Of a DNA stretch of 42,121 nt, positions 18,519 to 29,213 are shown in pieces (position 1 is the stretch's first letter; each line of letters starts with the position of its first letter). The stretch is from the NCBI RefSeq assembly GCF_002863005.1, contig NZ_PKDG01000047.1, positions 1 through 42,121 of the forward strand. Direction: 5' to 3'. The translations under genes and the position numbers were made by a program. The DNA comes from Pseudoxanthomonas sp. GTDB taxonomy: Bacteria > Pseudomonadota > Gammaproteobacteria > Xanthomonadales > Xanthomonadaceae. Below the pieces are notes generated by a model. That model ran no database searches. It saw only the letters and a list, made by a program, of their open reading frames with translations, and was not told where the DNA came from.

Positions 18519-20894
18519 ATGAAACGCAATGCCTTGGCCGCCTCACTCGCACAGGCGCTGTTCTGCGCTGCCCTGCTTCCGGCCAGTCTCGCTGCCTCCG
18601 CCCAGAACCAGGCGCCGGACGCGGGCACCGCAGGCGATCCCAAGCAACTGGACACGGTGGTGGTGCAGGCCGAGATCGCCTACCGCGACCGCACCGACGA
18701 CATCGCCCCCACGCTGGTCTATGACCTGGAGTACTTCCAGCGCTTCGAACCTAACACCGTGGGCGACATGCTCAAGCGCGTGCCGGGCGTGGGCTTCGTC
18801 GGCTCGGACATCATGGAATACGACGGCGTGCAGCTGCGCGGCCTGGGCGGCGGCTACACCCAGGTATTGATCAACGGCAAGAAAGTGCCCGGCGCCGGTG
18901 ACGACCGCTCGTTCTACGTCGACCGCATCCCCGCGGAGATGGTGGACCACATCGAGATCAAGCGCAGCGCCAGCGCCAACCGTAGCGGCGATGCGATGGC
19001 GGGCGCGATCAACATCGTGCTGCGTGATGCCTACGAGTTCACCGGTAGTTACATCCGGGTCGGCGTGAACCGCTGGGACGACGGCGAGATCAACCCGACC
19101 TTCGGCGCCGTGACCTCGTTCGAAGCGCTCGGTGGCCGCCTGTTGGCCGGCATCAACGTGCAGGATCGCTACCGCGCGAAGTCCAAGCGCTCGGACCGCT
19201 TCACCGACAATACGCGTGAAGAGAAGATCAGCTGGGAAGACCAGACCGAGGTCAAGGACGGTCGAGACTATTCGGCGAACCTTTCCTACACCGCGGACGT
19301 GGGCGACAACGGCCGCTTCAGCATCGACGGCTTCTACGTCAAGACCGATCGCGATGTGACCGAGGTATCGTTCGAAGAAGAACTGGATGACGACGAGACT
19401 ATCAACATCCGCGTGCCGGGCCTGGACCCGTACGACCAGAAGAACTACGGCGTCGGCGCCGAATACAAGTTCGACATGGCCGGCGGTACGACGGCCGTGA
19501 GCGTCGACCATGCGCGCTTCGAGAATTCGCAGGCCACCACCGAGGGCGAGCAGGTCTACGTCAGTGGTGCGGAGAACTGGGACGACACCTGGAGTATTCC
19601 CGCCGACGCAGAATGGGACGAGACCGTCTACAGCGCCGAATCCGTCACCGCCAAGGATTCCGAAACCGGCTTCAGGCTCACCCATGCGCGCCCGGTGGGT
19701 GGCGCCGAACTGGAGTTCGGCCTGGATTACCGCACCAAGAAGCGTGAAGGCCTGGTCGTCAGCTACGAATGGGAAGCCGACGAAGATGGCCAGACGCCCA
19801 CCTCCCTGGCGGACTACGACCTCGACGGCAGCGTCGCCTCGGTGATCGAGGAGAAGCGCCTGGACCCGTACATCATGCTCAGCGGCAAGGGCGAGGCCTT
19901 CTCGTGGGAAGCGGGCTTGCGCTACGAGACCACGGAGTCGAAGGTGGAATACCTCGAAGACGAGGAAAGCGAAGGCCGCGTCAGCAAGGACTACAACGAA
20001 CTGCTGCCGTCGGTGAACCTGCGCTGGAACCTGGGCGATGCGGACCGCATCAGCCTGTCGCTGGCCAAGACCATCAAGCGTCCGAACTTCAACGAACTGC
20101 TGCCGGCCCTGCTGGACGGCGAGTTCGGCGACAACGACTACATCGGCAACCCGGAACTGGACCCGGAGACCGCCAACGGCCTGGACCTCGGCTTCGAGCA
20201 CCGCCTCGGCCGCAAGGGCGTGGTCGGTCTGAATTTCTTCTATCGCGACGTCAAGGACCTCATCGAGATCGTCAACACCGGCGAGCCCAGCGAAGAGATG
20301 CAGGACACCTGGGCCGACATGATCGACGATGGCGACGCCGTCGACCTGGCCGATGCGATGGCCCAGGAACCGGCTTCGAGTTGGCTGTACACGTCCTCCA
20401 ACGTCGGCGACGGCAAGGTCTATGGCTTCGAATTCGATGTGTCCACGCCGCTGTCCGCCATCGGTTTGGAGAACACCGGCGTCTTCGCCAACTACTCGTG
20501 GGTGAAGTCCAAGGTGGACGACTTCCTCGGCGAGCGCCGCTTCAACGACCAGGCCAAGTCCGTCTACAACATCGGCTTCATCCAGGACCTGCCGACGCTG
20601 GGCGCCAGCTTCGGCGCGACCTACCGCAAGCAGGGCGACGCGTACACGCGCCTGCTGGGTGAAGAAGTGCTGATCCGCTACGGCGGCGAGCTCGACGTGT
20701 TCGTGGAGAAGCGCTTCGGCAAGAGCGTGTCGGTGCGCCTGAGCGCCAACAACCTGCTGGATGCGAGCAAGGACGAGTTCTTCGACAAGTTCAACACCCA
20801 ACAGGACCAGATCGACCGCGACTACGACGAGTACGAGCTGGAAACCGAAGAAGCCGGCCCGAGCTATCAGCTGGTTATGCGCTGGGCGTTCTGA
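18519..20894 (+). CDS. TonB-dependent outer-membrane receptor (probable phytate/organophosphate uptake)
   Basis: Encodes 791 residues from the ATG at 18519, with GGGGA about eight bases upstream and a signal peptide (MKRNALAASLAQALFCAALL, cleaved near ASA, about 28). A TonB-box-like LDTVVVQAE precedes the plug domain (about 55-165: GDMLKRVPGVGFVG, MVDHIEIKRSASA, AMAGAINIVL). The beta-barrel follows and ends in a terminal Phe (QLVMRWAF). The loops are rich in Asp/Glu. It is complete and of normal length. The substrate is inferred only from the divergent phytase operon. Confidence 0.9.
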   Translation: MKRNALAASLAQALFCAALLPASLAASAQNQAPDAGTAGDPKQLDTVVVQAEIAYRDRTDDIAPTLVYDLEYFQRFEPNTVGDMLKRVPGVGFVGSDIMEYDGVQLRGLGGGYTQVLINGKKVPGAGDDRSFYVDRIPAEMVDHIEIKRSASANRSGDAMAGAINIVLRDAYEFTGSYIRVGVNRWDDGEINPTFGAVTSFEALGGRLLAGINVQDRYRAKSKRSDRFTDNTREEKISWEDQTEVKDGRDYSANLSYTADVGDNGRFSIDGFYVKTDRDVTEVSFEEELDDDETINIRVPGLDPYDQKNYGVGAEYKFDMAGGTTAVSVDHARFENSQATTEGEQVYVSGAENWDDTWSIPADAEWDETVYSAESVTAKDSETGFRLTHARPVGGAELEFGLDYRTKKREGLVVSYEWEADEDGQTPTSLADYDLDGSVASVIEEKRLDPYIMLSGKGEAFSWEAGLRYETTESKVEYLEDEESEGRVSKDYNELLPSVNLRWNLGDADRISLSLAKTIKRPNFNELLPALLDGEFGDNDYIGNPELDPETANGLDLGFEHRLGRKGVVGLNFFYRDVKDLIEIVNTGEPSEEMQDTWADMIDDGDAVDLADAMAQEPASSWLYTSSNVGDGKVYGFEFDVSTPLSAIGLENTGVFANYSWVKSKVDDFLGERRFNDQAKSVYNIGFIQDLPTLGASFGATYRKQGDAYTRLLGEEVLIRYGGELDVFVEKRFGKSVSVRLSANNLLDASKDEFFDKFNTQQDQIDRDYDEYELETEEAGPSYQLVMRWAF

Positions 20895-20919
20895 TCCCCG
20901 ATGTCCACACTCCAGGCAG

Positions 20920-20943
20920 AAAGCCGGCTCACGCCGGCTTTTT
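20920..20943 (+). terminator. Rho-independent terminator after the TonB receptor
   Basis: Stem AAAGCCGGC / GCCGGCTTT with loop TCAC followed by T residues (TTTTTGCTTTG). It lies 26 bases after the receptor stop and before upp. Confidence 0.82.
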
Positions 20944-21005
20944 GCTTTGTAGGGTTGCGGAGTTTGATGCAGACTTCCCGCATCACCTGCCGCCCTGCCC
21001 TCGCC

Positions 21006-21638
21006 ATGAAGACCGTCGAAGTCCGCCACCCGCTCGTCCAGCACAAGATCGGCCTGTTGCGGAACGCCGGCCTCAACACCAAGGATTTCCGCGAACTGGT
21101 GACCGAGCTGGGCACCCTGCTGGCCTACGAGGCCACCGCAGACCTGGAACTGACGACCGAAACGATGGCGGGCTGGGCCGGGCCGGTGGCGGTGAAGAAG
21201 ATCGCCGGCGCCAAGATCACCCTGGTGCCGATCCTGCGCGCCGGCCTGGGCATGCTGCCGGGCGTACTCGCGCTGATCCCTACCGCGCGCGTCAGCGTGG
21301 TCGGCCTGCAGCGTGACGAGGAAACGCTGCAGCCGGTGCCCTACTTCGAGAAGCTGACCGGACGGCTGGAGGAGCGCGATGCGCTGATTCTCGACCCGAT
21401 GCTGGCCACCGGCGGCACGCTGATCGCCACGATCGACATGCTCAAGCGCGCCGGGGCGAAGCGGATCAAGGGCATCTTCCTGGTCGCCGCGCCCGAAGGC
21501 CTGAAGGCGCTGGAAGCGGCGCACTCCGATGTCGAGGTCTACACCGCGGCCATCGACGAACGCCTCAACGACAAGGGCTACATCCTGCCGGGCCTGGGCG
21601 ACGCGGGCGACCGCATCTTCGGCACGCGGATCGGCTGA
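21006..21638 (+). CDS. upp: Uracil phosphoribosyltransferase
   Basis: Encodes 210 residues from the ATG at 21006 ([19 protein letters not shown]). An upstream in-frame start at 20901 would overlap the terminator. Typical motifs are [15 protein letters not shown], the PRPP-binding [15 protein letters not shown] loop, and the uracil-binding [13 protein letters not shown] at the C-terminus. It converts uracil plus PRPP to UMP in pyrimidine salvage. It appears to be a single-gene unit followed by a REP pair. Confidence 0.96.
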   Translation: MKTVEVRHPLVQHKIGLLRNAGLNTKDFRELVTELGTLLAYEATADLELTTETMAGWAGPVAVKKIAGAKITLVPILRAGLGMLPGVLALIPTARVSVVGLQRDEETLQPVPYFEKLTGRLEERDALILDPMLATGGTLIATIDMLKRAGAKRIKGIFLVAAPEGLKALEAAHSDVEVYTAAIDERLNDKGYILPGLGDAGDRIFGTRIG

Positions 21639-21650
21639 AACCCCGCTGTT

Positions 21651-21709
21651 GTGGGAGCGACGTCAGTCGCGACGGCAAGCCGCCGCGTCGCGACTGACGT
21701 CGCTCCCAC
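21651..21709. repeat. Paired REP-like palindromes
   Basis: Arms 21651-21673 and 21687-21709 are exact 23-base inverse complements with the GAGCGACGTCAGTCGC core, here headed GTGGG instead of GTAGG. They are separated by only 13 bases, so the pair can form one long hairpin between the convergent upp and hydrolase genes. Confidence 0.85.
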
Positions 21710-21721
21710 CGCCTTAACCGG

Positions 21722-22612
21722 TTATGCGGCCAGCGGGCGCGCGTGAAGTTCGGCGACTTCGTGGGCGACGCCGAACTTGCCCTTCTCGTCGCGGGTCACC
21801 TGCGCCAGTGCGCAACCCGGGTCGTGGGTGAAGAACAGATGGACATTGCGCGCCAGCTTGTCTTCCAGGAACGCGCGCTTCTCGTCGATCAGCAGTTCGG
21901 CGTTGCGGTCGTAACCCATGGTGATGGGTACATGCACCCACGGCCGGCCCGGGATCAGGTCGGCGCAGAACACGACGCCACCCTGCGGCTGGCCGTCCAC
22001 GCCCGCTGCACCGACCACCTCCGCCAGCATCAGCCCCGGCGTATGGCCATCGCTGAAGCTGAAACGGACCGCGCGGCCCAGCGCAACGGAGTGCTCCCCG
22101 GATACAAGTTCCAAGCGCCCACTGGCTTCCAGCAATGGCTGCAACTCCGGGATGAAGCTCGCGCGATCGCGCGGATGCGGCTTCAGCGCGCGCTGCCAGT
22201 GATCGGCGCCGACGATGAAGGTCGCGTTGGGGAACAGCAGTTCCGGCGCATGCCCTTCCTGCCACGGCGCCAACAGGCCGCCCGCGTGGTCGAAATGCAG
22301 GTGGCTGAGCACCACGACGTCGATGTCTTCGTGCGAGAAGCCGGCGTCGCGCAGTGAATCGAGCAGCACGTGGCGCTCTTCCTGCACGCCGAAGCGCGTG
22401 CGCATCTTCGGTTCGAAGAAAGCGCCGATGCCGGTCTCGAACAACACGGTCTTGCCGTTGAGCGACTGCACCAGCAGCGCGCGGCAGGCCAGCTCGATGC
22501 GGTTCTCCGCATCGGGCGGCGACCACTTTTCCCACATGGCGCGCGGCGCGTTGCCGAACATCGCGCCACCATCGAGTTTCTGGGAGTTGCCCAGCAGCGA
22601 CCAGAGTTTCAT
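21722..22612 (-). CDS. Metallo-beta-lactamase-fold hydrolase
   Basis: Encodes 296 residues from the ATG at 22612 ([20 protein letters not shown]). A longer in-frame start would add a basic, low-complexity leader. The zinc motif HLHFDH is intact in [13 protein letters not shown], and later ligands are likely in SDGHTPG, CADLIPG and FTHDPG. There is no signal peptide, so it is probably cytoplasmic. The fold resembles quorum-lactone lactonases and general MBL hydrolases, but no residue pattern lets me name a substrate. It lies 19 bases downstream of the gamma-glutamyltransferase start-side neighbour's opposite end (both read on the minus strand, this gene last). Confidence 0.88.
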   Translation of the reverse strand: MKLWSLLGNSQKLDGGAMFGNAPRAMWEKWSPPDAENRIELACRALLVQSLNGKTVLFETGIGAFFEPKMRTRFGVQEERHVLLDSLRDAGFSHEDIDVVVLSHLHFDHAGGLLAPWQEGHAPELLFPNATFIVGADHWQRALKPHPRDRASFIPELQPLLEASGRLELVSGEHSVALGRAVRFSFSDGHTPGLMLAEVVGAAGVDGQPQGGVVFCADLIPGRPWVHVPITMGYDRNAELLIDEKRAFLEDKLARNVHLFFTHDPGCALAQVTRDEKGKFGVAHEVAELHARPLAA

Positions 22613-22631
22613 GGCCCCGATTCTACGCCTC

Positions 22632-24377
22632 TCAGCGTGACGGGGCCGACTCGACGACCTTGGCCGCGCCGACAGGATTGCGCGGGTCGCTGCCACCCAT
22701 CAGGGTGTTGGTGGTCTTGTCCCACTCCACCGTCTGCAGGTTGCCCCACACGTGGCTGGAACCGCGGCCGCCCTGGGCGCTGTTGCCGGGCACCTTGAAG
22801 CGGTGGCCCATGGCTTCCAGTGTCTGCTGCGTGGCCGGGCTCAGCGCGTCGGTCTCCATCTCGATCAGGTCCGGCATCCACTGGTGGTGGAAACGTGGCA
22901 GCGCAGCGACGGCCTGCGGTTCGAGCCCCGCGTCGTAGCCGAGGATGCCCAGCAGCACCATCGTGATGATGCGGCTTCCACCCGGCGTGCCGAGCACCGC
23001 GACCTTGTCCGGCGACTCGAGGAACGTCGGCGTCATCGAGCTGAGCATGCGCTTGCCCGGCTTCGGCGCGTTCGCGTCGTAGCCCATCACGCCGAAGGCA
23101 TTCGGCGTGCCCGGCTTCAGCGCGAAATCGTCCATCTCGTTGTTGAGCAGCACGCCCGTGCCCGGCGGCACCAGCCCGGAGCCGTACAGCAGGTTGACGG
23201 TCTGGGTGCCGGCGACGCGGTTGCCTTCGGCATCGATGATGGAGAAGTGCGTGGTCTCTTCGTCCTCGAGCGGCGTCTGCAGGCCGGACAGCTGGTCGCT
23301 GGGCGTCGCCTTCTGCGGATTGATCGTGGCGCGCAGTCCGGCCGCGTAGTACGGGCTGGTCAGCGTCTTCATCGGGATCTCGACGAAATCGGGATCACCC
23401 AGGTAGAAGGTGCGGTCGCGGAAGGCGCGGCGCATCGATTCCACCACCAGGTGCGTGCGCTGCGCTTCGTCCAGCTTGGACAGGTCGTAGGCATCGAGGA
23501 TCTGCAGCATCTGCGTCAGCGCCACGCCACCGGATGACGGCGGCGGCGCGGTGGTCACCTGCCAGTCGTTGTACTTGAAGGTCAGCGGCGCGCGCTCGCG
23601 CACGGTGTACCCGGCCAGTTCCTTCGCGGTCCATTGCCCGCCCTCGGCCTTCACGCCGGCCAGCAGCAGCTTGGCGGTCTCGCCGCGATAGAACCCGTCG
23701 AAGCCCTGCGCAGCCAGACGCTCCAGCGTGCGCGCCAGGTCGGGCTGCCTGAAGACGTCGCCCTCCTTGATCGGCTTCCCGTCCACCAGATAGACGGCAC
23801 GCGTGCCCTTGTAGCGCTCCATGACCTCGCGGCGCGCCTGGTAACCGCGTGCCATGCGTGCGTAGACGGGGAAACCTTCGCGCGCGGTGCGGATCGCCGG
23901 CGCCAGCGACGCCTTCAGTGGCAATCGTCCGTATTTCTCCGCCAGGTGCACGAAAGCGGCTGGCAAGCCGGGGATGCCGGCCGCCCACGGGCCGTTCTCG
24001 GCGCGATCACGGTTGAAGTCGCCATTCGGCAACAGGTACTTGTCGGGTGTGGACGCGGCCGGCGCGGTTTCGCGCGCATCGATGAAGACGTCCTTGCCGG
24101 TCTTGCCATCGTGAAGCAGGAAGAAACCACCGCCACCGAGGCCTGAACTGATCGGCTCCACCACGGAAAGCGTCGACGAGACAGCGATGGCGGCATCGAA
24201 CGCGTTGCCGCCCTGCGCAATGACGTCCAGCCCCGCCTGCGTGGCGAGCGCATGGGCGCTGGCGATGGCGGTGCCAGGGGGGTGGGACGGAGCGGAGCTG
24301 CGGACTGCGTCGGCGGCCAGCGCGGCGGGCACGAACGCGACGAAGAACAACAGCACGAACAGACGGCGAGGAATCAC
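22632..24377 (-). CDS. ggt: Gamma-glutamyltransferase, periplasmic
   Basis: Encodes 581 residues with a signal peptide ([20 protein letters not shown], cut near LAA, residue 22). Family landmarks include [20 protein letters not shown], the [12 protein letters not shown] glycine loop and [16 protein letters not shown]. The autoprocessing and catalytic threonine is at about 375 in [11 protein letters not shown]. The precursor should self-cleave there into large and small subunits. The enzyme transfers or hydrolyses the gamma-glutamyl group of glutathione and related peptides in the periplasm. It has normal length and no visible defects. Confidence 0.94.
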   Translation of the reverse strand: MIPRRLFVLLFFVAFVPAALAADAVRSSAPSHPPGTAIASAHALATQAGLDVIAQGGNAFDAAIAVSSTLSVVEPISSGLGGGGFFLLHDGKTGKDVFIDARETAPAASTPDKYLLPNGDFNRDRAENGPWAAGIPGLPAAFVHLAEKYGRLPLKASLAPAIRTAREGFPVYARMARGYQARREVMERYKGTRAVYLVDGKPIKEGDVFRQPDLARTLERLAAQGFDGFYRGETAKLLLAGVKAEGGQWTAKELAGYTVRERAPLTFKYNDWQVTTAPPPSSGGVALTQMLQILDAYDLSKLDEAQRTHLVVESMRRAFRDRTFYLGDPDFVEIPMKTLTSPYYAAGLRATINPQKATPSDQLSGLQTPLEDEETTHFSIIDAEGNRVAGTQTVNLLYGSGLVPPGTGVLLNNEMDDFALKPGTPNAFGVMGYDANAPKPGKRMLSSMTPTFLESPDKVAVLGTPGGSRIITMVLLGILGYDAGLEPQAVAALPRFHHQWMPDLIEMETDALSPATQQTLEAMGHRFKVPGNSAQGGRGSSHVWGNLQTVEWDKTTNTLMGGSDPRNPVGAAKVVESAPSR

Positions 24378-24426
24378 GACTTCTCCTGGAACGGCTACCG
24401 GGGCGAAGCGCGTGCGTACATGGCGA

Positions 24427-24675
24427 TCAGCCGGCCTGCAGCCTCAGCATCTTCGCCAGCAGGGCTTCGTGGGTCTCAGGATACGCCGGATCGGGGTCGA
24501 TGCACTCGACGGGGCACACGACGACACATTGCGGTTCGTCATGATGGCCGACGCATTCGGTGCAGCGCGCCGGATCGATCACATAGATCGTCTCGCCCAT
24601 CGAGATGGCCTGGTTGGGGCAGGCCGGCTCGCAGACATCACAGTTGACGCACAGTTCGTTGATCTTGAGGGACAT
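24427..24675 (-). CDS. YfhL-type 4Fe-4S dicluster ferredoxin
   Basis: Encodes 82 residues from the ATG at 24675 (MSLKINELCVNCDVCEPACP). There are two cluster-binding motifs: CVNCDVCEPACP at about 9-20, and CTECVGHHDEPQCVVVCP with the insertion between cysteines that marks the YfhL/Alvin class. It is an electron carrier; the partner is not encoded nearby. In many Gammaproteobacteria, including Xanthomonadaceae, this gene sits close to coaD, and coaD is two genes away here. Confidence 0.9.
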   Translation of the reverse strand: MSLKINELCVNCDVCEPACPNQAISMGETIYVIDPARCTECVGHHDEPQCVVVCPVECIDPDPAYPETHEALLAKMLRLQAG

Positions 24676-24684
24676 AAGGTTGCC

Positions 24685-24773
24685 GTCATCCCGGCGCAAG
24701 CCGGGACCCAGCGACTTCATCGCGGCATTCGCCGGGGTACCGAACCACTGGATCCCGCCTTCGCGGGGATGAC
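24685..24773. repeat. Inverted GTCATCCC(G) repeat pair
   Basis: The 24685-24711 unit (GTCATCCCGGCGCAAGCCGG...) faces an inverse-complement-like unit at 24748-24773 (CTGGATCCCGCCTTCGCGGG...). Each carries an internal CCGGC/GCCGG or CCCGC/GCGGGG stem. Such GTCATCCC...GGGATCCAG units are widespread intergenic repeats in Proteobacteria. They lie between the lipoprotein and ferredoxin genes. Confidence 0.65.
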
Positions 24774-24785
24774 CTTTCCGCCGAA

Positions 24786-24811
24786 GCGTGGCCGCCCAAG
24801 GGCGGCCACGC
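24786..24811. terminator. Strong stem-loop after the lipoprotein gene
   Basis: A 12-bp perfect stem GCGTGGCCGCCC / GGGCGGCCACGC begins 10 bases beyond the lipoprotein stop (minus strand). No T-run follows on that strand, so it may stop transcription inefficiently or protect the 3' end. Confidence 0.5.
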
Positions 24812-24820
24812 GCCGGAAGA

Positions 24821-25315
24821 TCACTTGGCTTCGACGAACACGTATTCGGCGCTGCTCGGGGCCACGGCGGCCTTCACGCGCTCGCTGTCCTCGGCCTTGC
24901 CGATGAACAGCACGCGCACGCCCTTGAACGCATCGGTCTCCACACCGGTGAACGCGGCGACCGCCAGGTCGGCGATCTTGGCGCTGTTCGGCGAGCCGAA
25001 CGCGATCAGGTTGCCGCTGCTCACGCCGCGCGCGACGGCGCCCTTGGCCTGCTCCAGCTGGCGGCCATACTTGGCCTCGAACTCCGGATCGGTGTCGGCC
25101 GGCAGGTAGTACACGTAGGGCGTGTTGGTGATCGTGCCCATGTTGGCGTCGACCACCTTGCTCAGGTATTCCTTCCACGGACCGTCCTCGGTCGTGGCCG
25201 GCGCGACCAGGGCGACTTCGGCCGGCTCGGCCGGGGCTTCTTCCTGCTTCTTGCACGCTGCGAACGGCAGCACGAGGCAGGCGGTGAGCATGATGCGGCT
25301 TGCGAACTTCTTCAT
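24821..25315 (-). CDS. Small lipoprotein of unknown function
   Basis: Encodes 164 residues from the ATG at 25315. A signal sequence with the lipobox FAAC (MKKFASRIMLTACLVLPFAAC) predicts lipidation at about residue 21, followed by a short charged, Ala/Pro-rich linker. The mature domain (about 45-164) has alternating alpha/beta character (GVRVLFIGKAEDSERVKAAV near the end) and no catalytic motif I recognise. It resembles uncharacterised xanthomonad lipoproteins. It is transcribed after coaD with a 44-base gap. Confidence 0.82.
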   Translation of the reverse strand: MKKFASRIMLTACLVLPFAACKKQEEAPAEPAEVALVAPATTEDGPWKEYLSKVVDANMGTITNTPYVYYLPADTDPEFEAKYGRQLEQAKGAVARGVSSGNLIAFGSPNSAKIADLAVAAFTGVETDAFKGVRVLFIGKAEDSERVKAAVAPSSAEYVFVEAK

Positions 25316-25359
25316 GGGTAATCCCCCTCTTGGTAAAGCGGTTATCGGAATCGTGGCGC

Positions 25360-26510
<1,151 letters not shown>

Positions 26511-26594
26511 CGGGGAAGGGGGCGACGGAAGGCCCCGCATGATACGGCCCGGCCATGACGGGCGGGGCTTGGATCCCCCTCCGCGGCCCCGCCA

Positions 26595-26622
26595 GGTTGA
26601 GAAAGCCACGACCGGCCCATAC
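26595..26622 (+). promoter_or_regulatory. Sigma-32-like heat-shock promoter upstream of htpG
   Basis: GGTTGAGA (-35, 26595-26602) is followed after 12 bases by GCCCATAC (-10, 26615-26622). This is close to the heat-shock pattern CTTGAAA...CCCCATNT. It lies 57 bases before the htpG ATG, and htpG is a known member of heat-shock regulons. Confidence 0.5.
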
Positions 26623-26679
26623 ACCGGACGCATCGGCCGCTGCGCGCGGCCCAGACGAATGCCATGGAGCACGACCGCG

Positions 26680-28578
26680 ATGACCGTTGAAACCCGCAAA
26701 GAAACCCTGGGCTTCCAGACCGAGGTGAAGCAGCTGCTGCAGCTGATGATCCACTCGCTCTATTCGAACAAGGAAATCTTCCTGCGCGAACTGGTGTCCA
26801 ACGCTGCCGACGCCGCCGACAAGTTGCGCTTCGAGGCGCTGAAGGACCCGAAGCTGCTGGAGGAAGACCCCACCCTGCGCATCCGCGTCGGCTTCGACGC
26901 CACCGCGCGCACGGTGACCGTCGACGACAACGGCATCGGCATGAGCCGCGAAGAGGCCATCGCCCACCTCGGCACCATCGCCAAGTCGGGCACCGGCGAA
27001 TTCCTGCACGCGCTGTCCGGCGACCAGAAGAAGGACGCCAACCTCATCGGCCAGTTCGGCGTGGGCTTCTACAGCGCCTTCATCGTGGCCGACCGCGTGG
27101 ACGTGTTCAGCCGCCGCGCCGGCCTGCCGGCGAACGAAGGCGTGCACTGGTCCAGTGCCGGCGAAGGCGATTTCGAGGTCGCCACCGTCGACAAGCCCGA
27201 GCGAGGCACGCGCATCGTGCTGCACCTGAAGGACGGCGAGGAGGGCTTCGCCGACGGCTGGAAGCTGCGCGGCATCATCAAGAAGTATTCCGACCACGTC
27301 GGGCTGCCGATCGAGATGCCGAAGGAACAGCACGGCGACGACGCACCGGCCCCGCCGACGTGGGAAGCCGTCAACAAGGCGAGCGCACTGTGGACGCGCG
27401 CCAAGTCCGAGATCAAGGACGAAGAATACGCCGAGTTCTACAAGCACATCGCGCACGACTTCACTGATCCGGCGGCATGGGCGCACAACAAGGTCGAAGG
27501 GAAGCTCGAATACACCTCGCTGCTGTACGTGCCGGGCCGCGCGCCCTTCGACCTGTACCATCGCGACGGCGCCAAGGGCCTGAAGCTCTACGTGCAGCGC
27601 GTCTTCATCATGGACCAGGCCGAACAGTTCCTGCCGCTGTACCTGCGCTTCCTGCGCGGCGTGGTGGACTCGTCCGACCTGTCGCTGAACGTGTCGCGCG
27701 AGATCCTGCAGTCGGGCCCGGTGGTGGATTCGATGCGTTCGGCGCTGACCAAGCGCGCGCTCGACATGCTGGAGAAACTCGCCACGGACAAGCCCGAGGA
27801 CTACAAGGCGTTCTGGACGAATTTCGGCCAGGTGCTGAAGGAAGGCCCGGCCGAGGACTATGCCAACCGCGAGAAGATCGCCGGCCTGCTGCGTTTTGCC
27901 TCCACGCACGATGCCTCCGGTGCGCCCAGCGTCTCGCTGGCCGATTATGTCGGCCGCCTGCAGGAAGGCCAGGACAAGCTGTATTACCTGACCGGCGAAT
28001 CGCATGCGCAGATCAAGGACAGTCCGCACCTGGAGATCTTCCGCAAGAAGGGCATCGAGGTGCTGCTGCTCACCGACCGCATTGACGAGTGGCTGATGGG
28101 ATACCTGACCGAGTTCGACGGAAAGTCCTTTGTCGACATCGCGCGTGGCGATCTGGACCTGGGCGCGCTGGAGAGCGAGGACGACAAGAAGGCGCAGGAA
28201 GAAAGCGCCAAGGCGAAGGAAGCGCTCACCGGCCGCATCAAGGCCGTGCTCGGCCATGACGTGGCCGAGGTTCGCGTCTCGCACCGACTGACCGACTCGC
28301 CGGCCATCCTCGCCATCGGCCAGGGCGACCTGGGACTGCAGATGCGTCAGTTACTGGAAGCCAGCGGCCAGCAGGTACCGGAAAGCAAGCCTGTGTTCGA
28401 GTTCAACCCGGACCATCCACTGATCGCCAAACTGGATGCCGAAAGCGACGCGAACCGCTTCGACAGCCTCACCCGCGTGCTGTTCGACCAGGCCGCACTG
28501 GCAGCGGGCGAGAGCCTCAAGGACCCGGCCGGGTACGTGAAGCGGCTCAATGCGTTGCTGCTGGAGCTGTCGGCGTAA
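26680..28578 (+). CDS. htpG: Molecular chaperone HtpG (Hsp90)
   Basis: Encodes 632 residues from the ATG at 26680 ([20 protein letters not shown]). The GHKL ATPase motifs are intact: [14 protein letters not shown] (Ala replaces the usual Ser of NASDA), [21 protein letters not shown] and [12 protein letters not shown]. Middle-domain hallmarks ([30 protein letters not shown]) and the C-terminal dimerisation domain follow. Cytoplasmic ATP-dependent chaperone. Divergent from rsmD. A long inverted repeat lies after the stop. Confidence 0.97.
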   Translation: MTVETRKETLGFQTEVKQLLQLMIHSLYSNKEIFLRELVSNAADAADKLRFEALKDPKLLEEDPTLRIRVGFDATARTVTVDDNGIGMSREEAIAHLGTIAKSGTGEFLHALSGDQKKDANLIGQFGVGFYSAFIVADRVDVFSRRAGLPANEGVHWSSAGEGDFEVATVDKPERGTRIVLHLKDGEEGFADGWKLRGIIKKYSDHVGLPIEMPKEQHGDDAPAPPTWEAVNKASALWTRAKSEIKDEEYAEFYKHIAHDFTDPAAWAHNKVEGKLEYTSLLYVPGRAPFDLYHRDGAKGLKLYVQRVFIMDQAEQFLPLYLRFLRGVVDSSDLSLNVSREILQSGPVVDSMRSALTKRALDMLEKLATDKPEDYKAFWTNFGQVLKEGPAEDYANREKIAGLLRFASTHDASGAPSVSLADYVGRLQEGQDKLYYLTGESHAQIKDSPHLEIFRKKGIEVLLLTDRIDEWLMGYLTEFDGKSFVDIARGDLDLGALESEDDKKAQEESAKAKEALTGRIKAVLGHDVAEVRVSHRLTDSPAILAIGQGDLGLQMRQLLEASGQQVPESKPVFEFNPDHPLIAKLDAESDANRFDSLTRVLFDQAALAAGESLKDPAGYVKRLNALLLELSA

Positions 28579-28595
28579 GCGAAGCCCTCTCGCTG

Positions 28596-28777
28596 CTCCC
28601 CTCTCCCCGTGCAACGGGGAGAGGGTGCCGAAGGCGGGTGAGGGGCGAGCGGAGGCAGCGGGCTCTGGCGCCTTTAACCGGTACCAGACGCAGCCTACGG
28701 TGGGCGCAGCGTGCGACCGAGAAAAAGCGCCCCTCATCCGCCCTCCGGGCACCTTCTCCCCGCGCGCGGGGAGAAGG
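28596..28777. repeat. Long imperfect inverted repeat (CTCTCCCC... type)
   Basis: The left arm at 28596-28647 contains the hairpin CTCTCCCC-GTGCAAC-GGGGAGAG and continues GTGCCGAAGGCGGGTGAGGGG. The right arm at 28728-28777 carries the inverse-complement version ending in TTCTCCCC-GCGCGC-GGGGAGAA. Arms of ~50 bases face each other across ~80 bases. Such units are common between genes in Xanthomonadaceae. It fills the 216-base gap between htpG and the rod-like gene; I see no gene in it. Confidence 0.7.
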
Positions 28778-28794
28778 AATTCGGACACCGGAAT

Positions 28795-29094
28795 TCAGAC
28801 CTTGATATCCAGCAGGCTGCCCAGCGTCTGGTCTGCCACCTTGAGCACGAACAGGTTGGCGCCTGCCATCGCCTTGTAGGTCAGCATCGCGGCCACGTCC
28901 TCGATCGGCGCGGCCGGATCGGTGGATGCCCCGACCACGTGCGCGGACACACCGCCTGTCGCTTGCGCCGACAGCACCACGGCCTGCCGGGTGACATCGG
29001 GCGTGGCCAGATTGGCGAGATTGTGCGCGGCGGCCTGAAGACCGGTCGAGGCGGCCCGCAGGCCCGAGTTGGCGATACCGGTGATGGCGTTCAT
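28795..29094 (-). CDS. Small flagellar rod/hook-like protein
   Basis: Encodes 99 residues. The N-terminal half (ANSGLRAASTGLQAAAHNLAN) plus NLATPDVTRQAVVLSAQ resembles the N-terminal helix and following segment of flagellar rod/hook proteins (consensus-like NIAN..TPGY.RQ). The C-terminal helix (AAMLTYKAMAGANLFVLKVA) resembles their C-terminal coiled-coil segment. The D1-type middle domain is missing, so it is either a very short family member or a distant relative. No other flagellar genes are in the window. It reads away from ftsY. Confidence 0.7.
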   Translation of the reverse strand: MNAITGIANSGLRAASTGLQAAAHNLANLATPDVTRQAVVLSAQATGGVSAHVVGASTDPAAPIEDVAAMLTYKAMAGANLFVLKVADQTLGSLLDIKV

Positions 29095-29213
29095 GCGGGG
29101 ATTCCGGGTTGTCCGCCCTCGATATCGGCCGTGCCTGGCCCCACTTGAGTTCCCGTGCCCGGGCGTCCTACAGCCGGGTGGTAGCATGTCGCCCTCCTCG
29201 AGATCCCCCCGCG

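Noticed and set aside
18543..21524. Long minus-strand open frame (~990 codons) opposite the TonB receptor and upp
   Set aside because: Low-complexity Val/Ala/Gly-rich translation, antisense to two clear genes, spanning a terminator.
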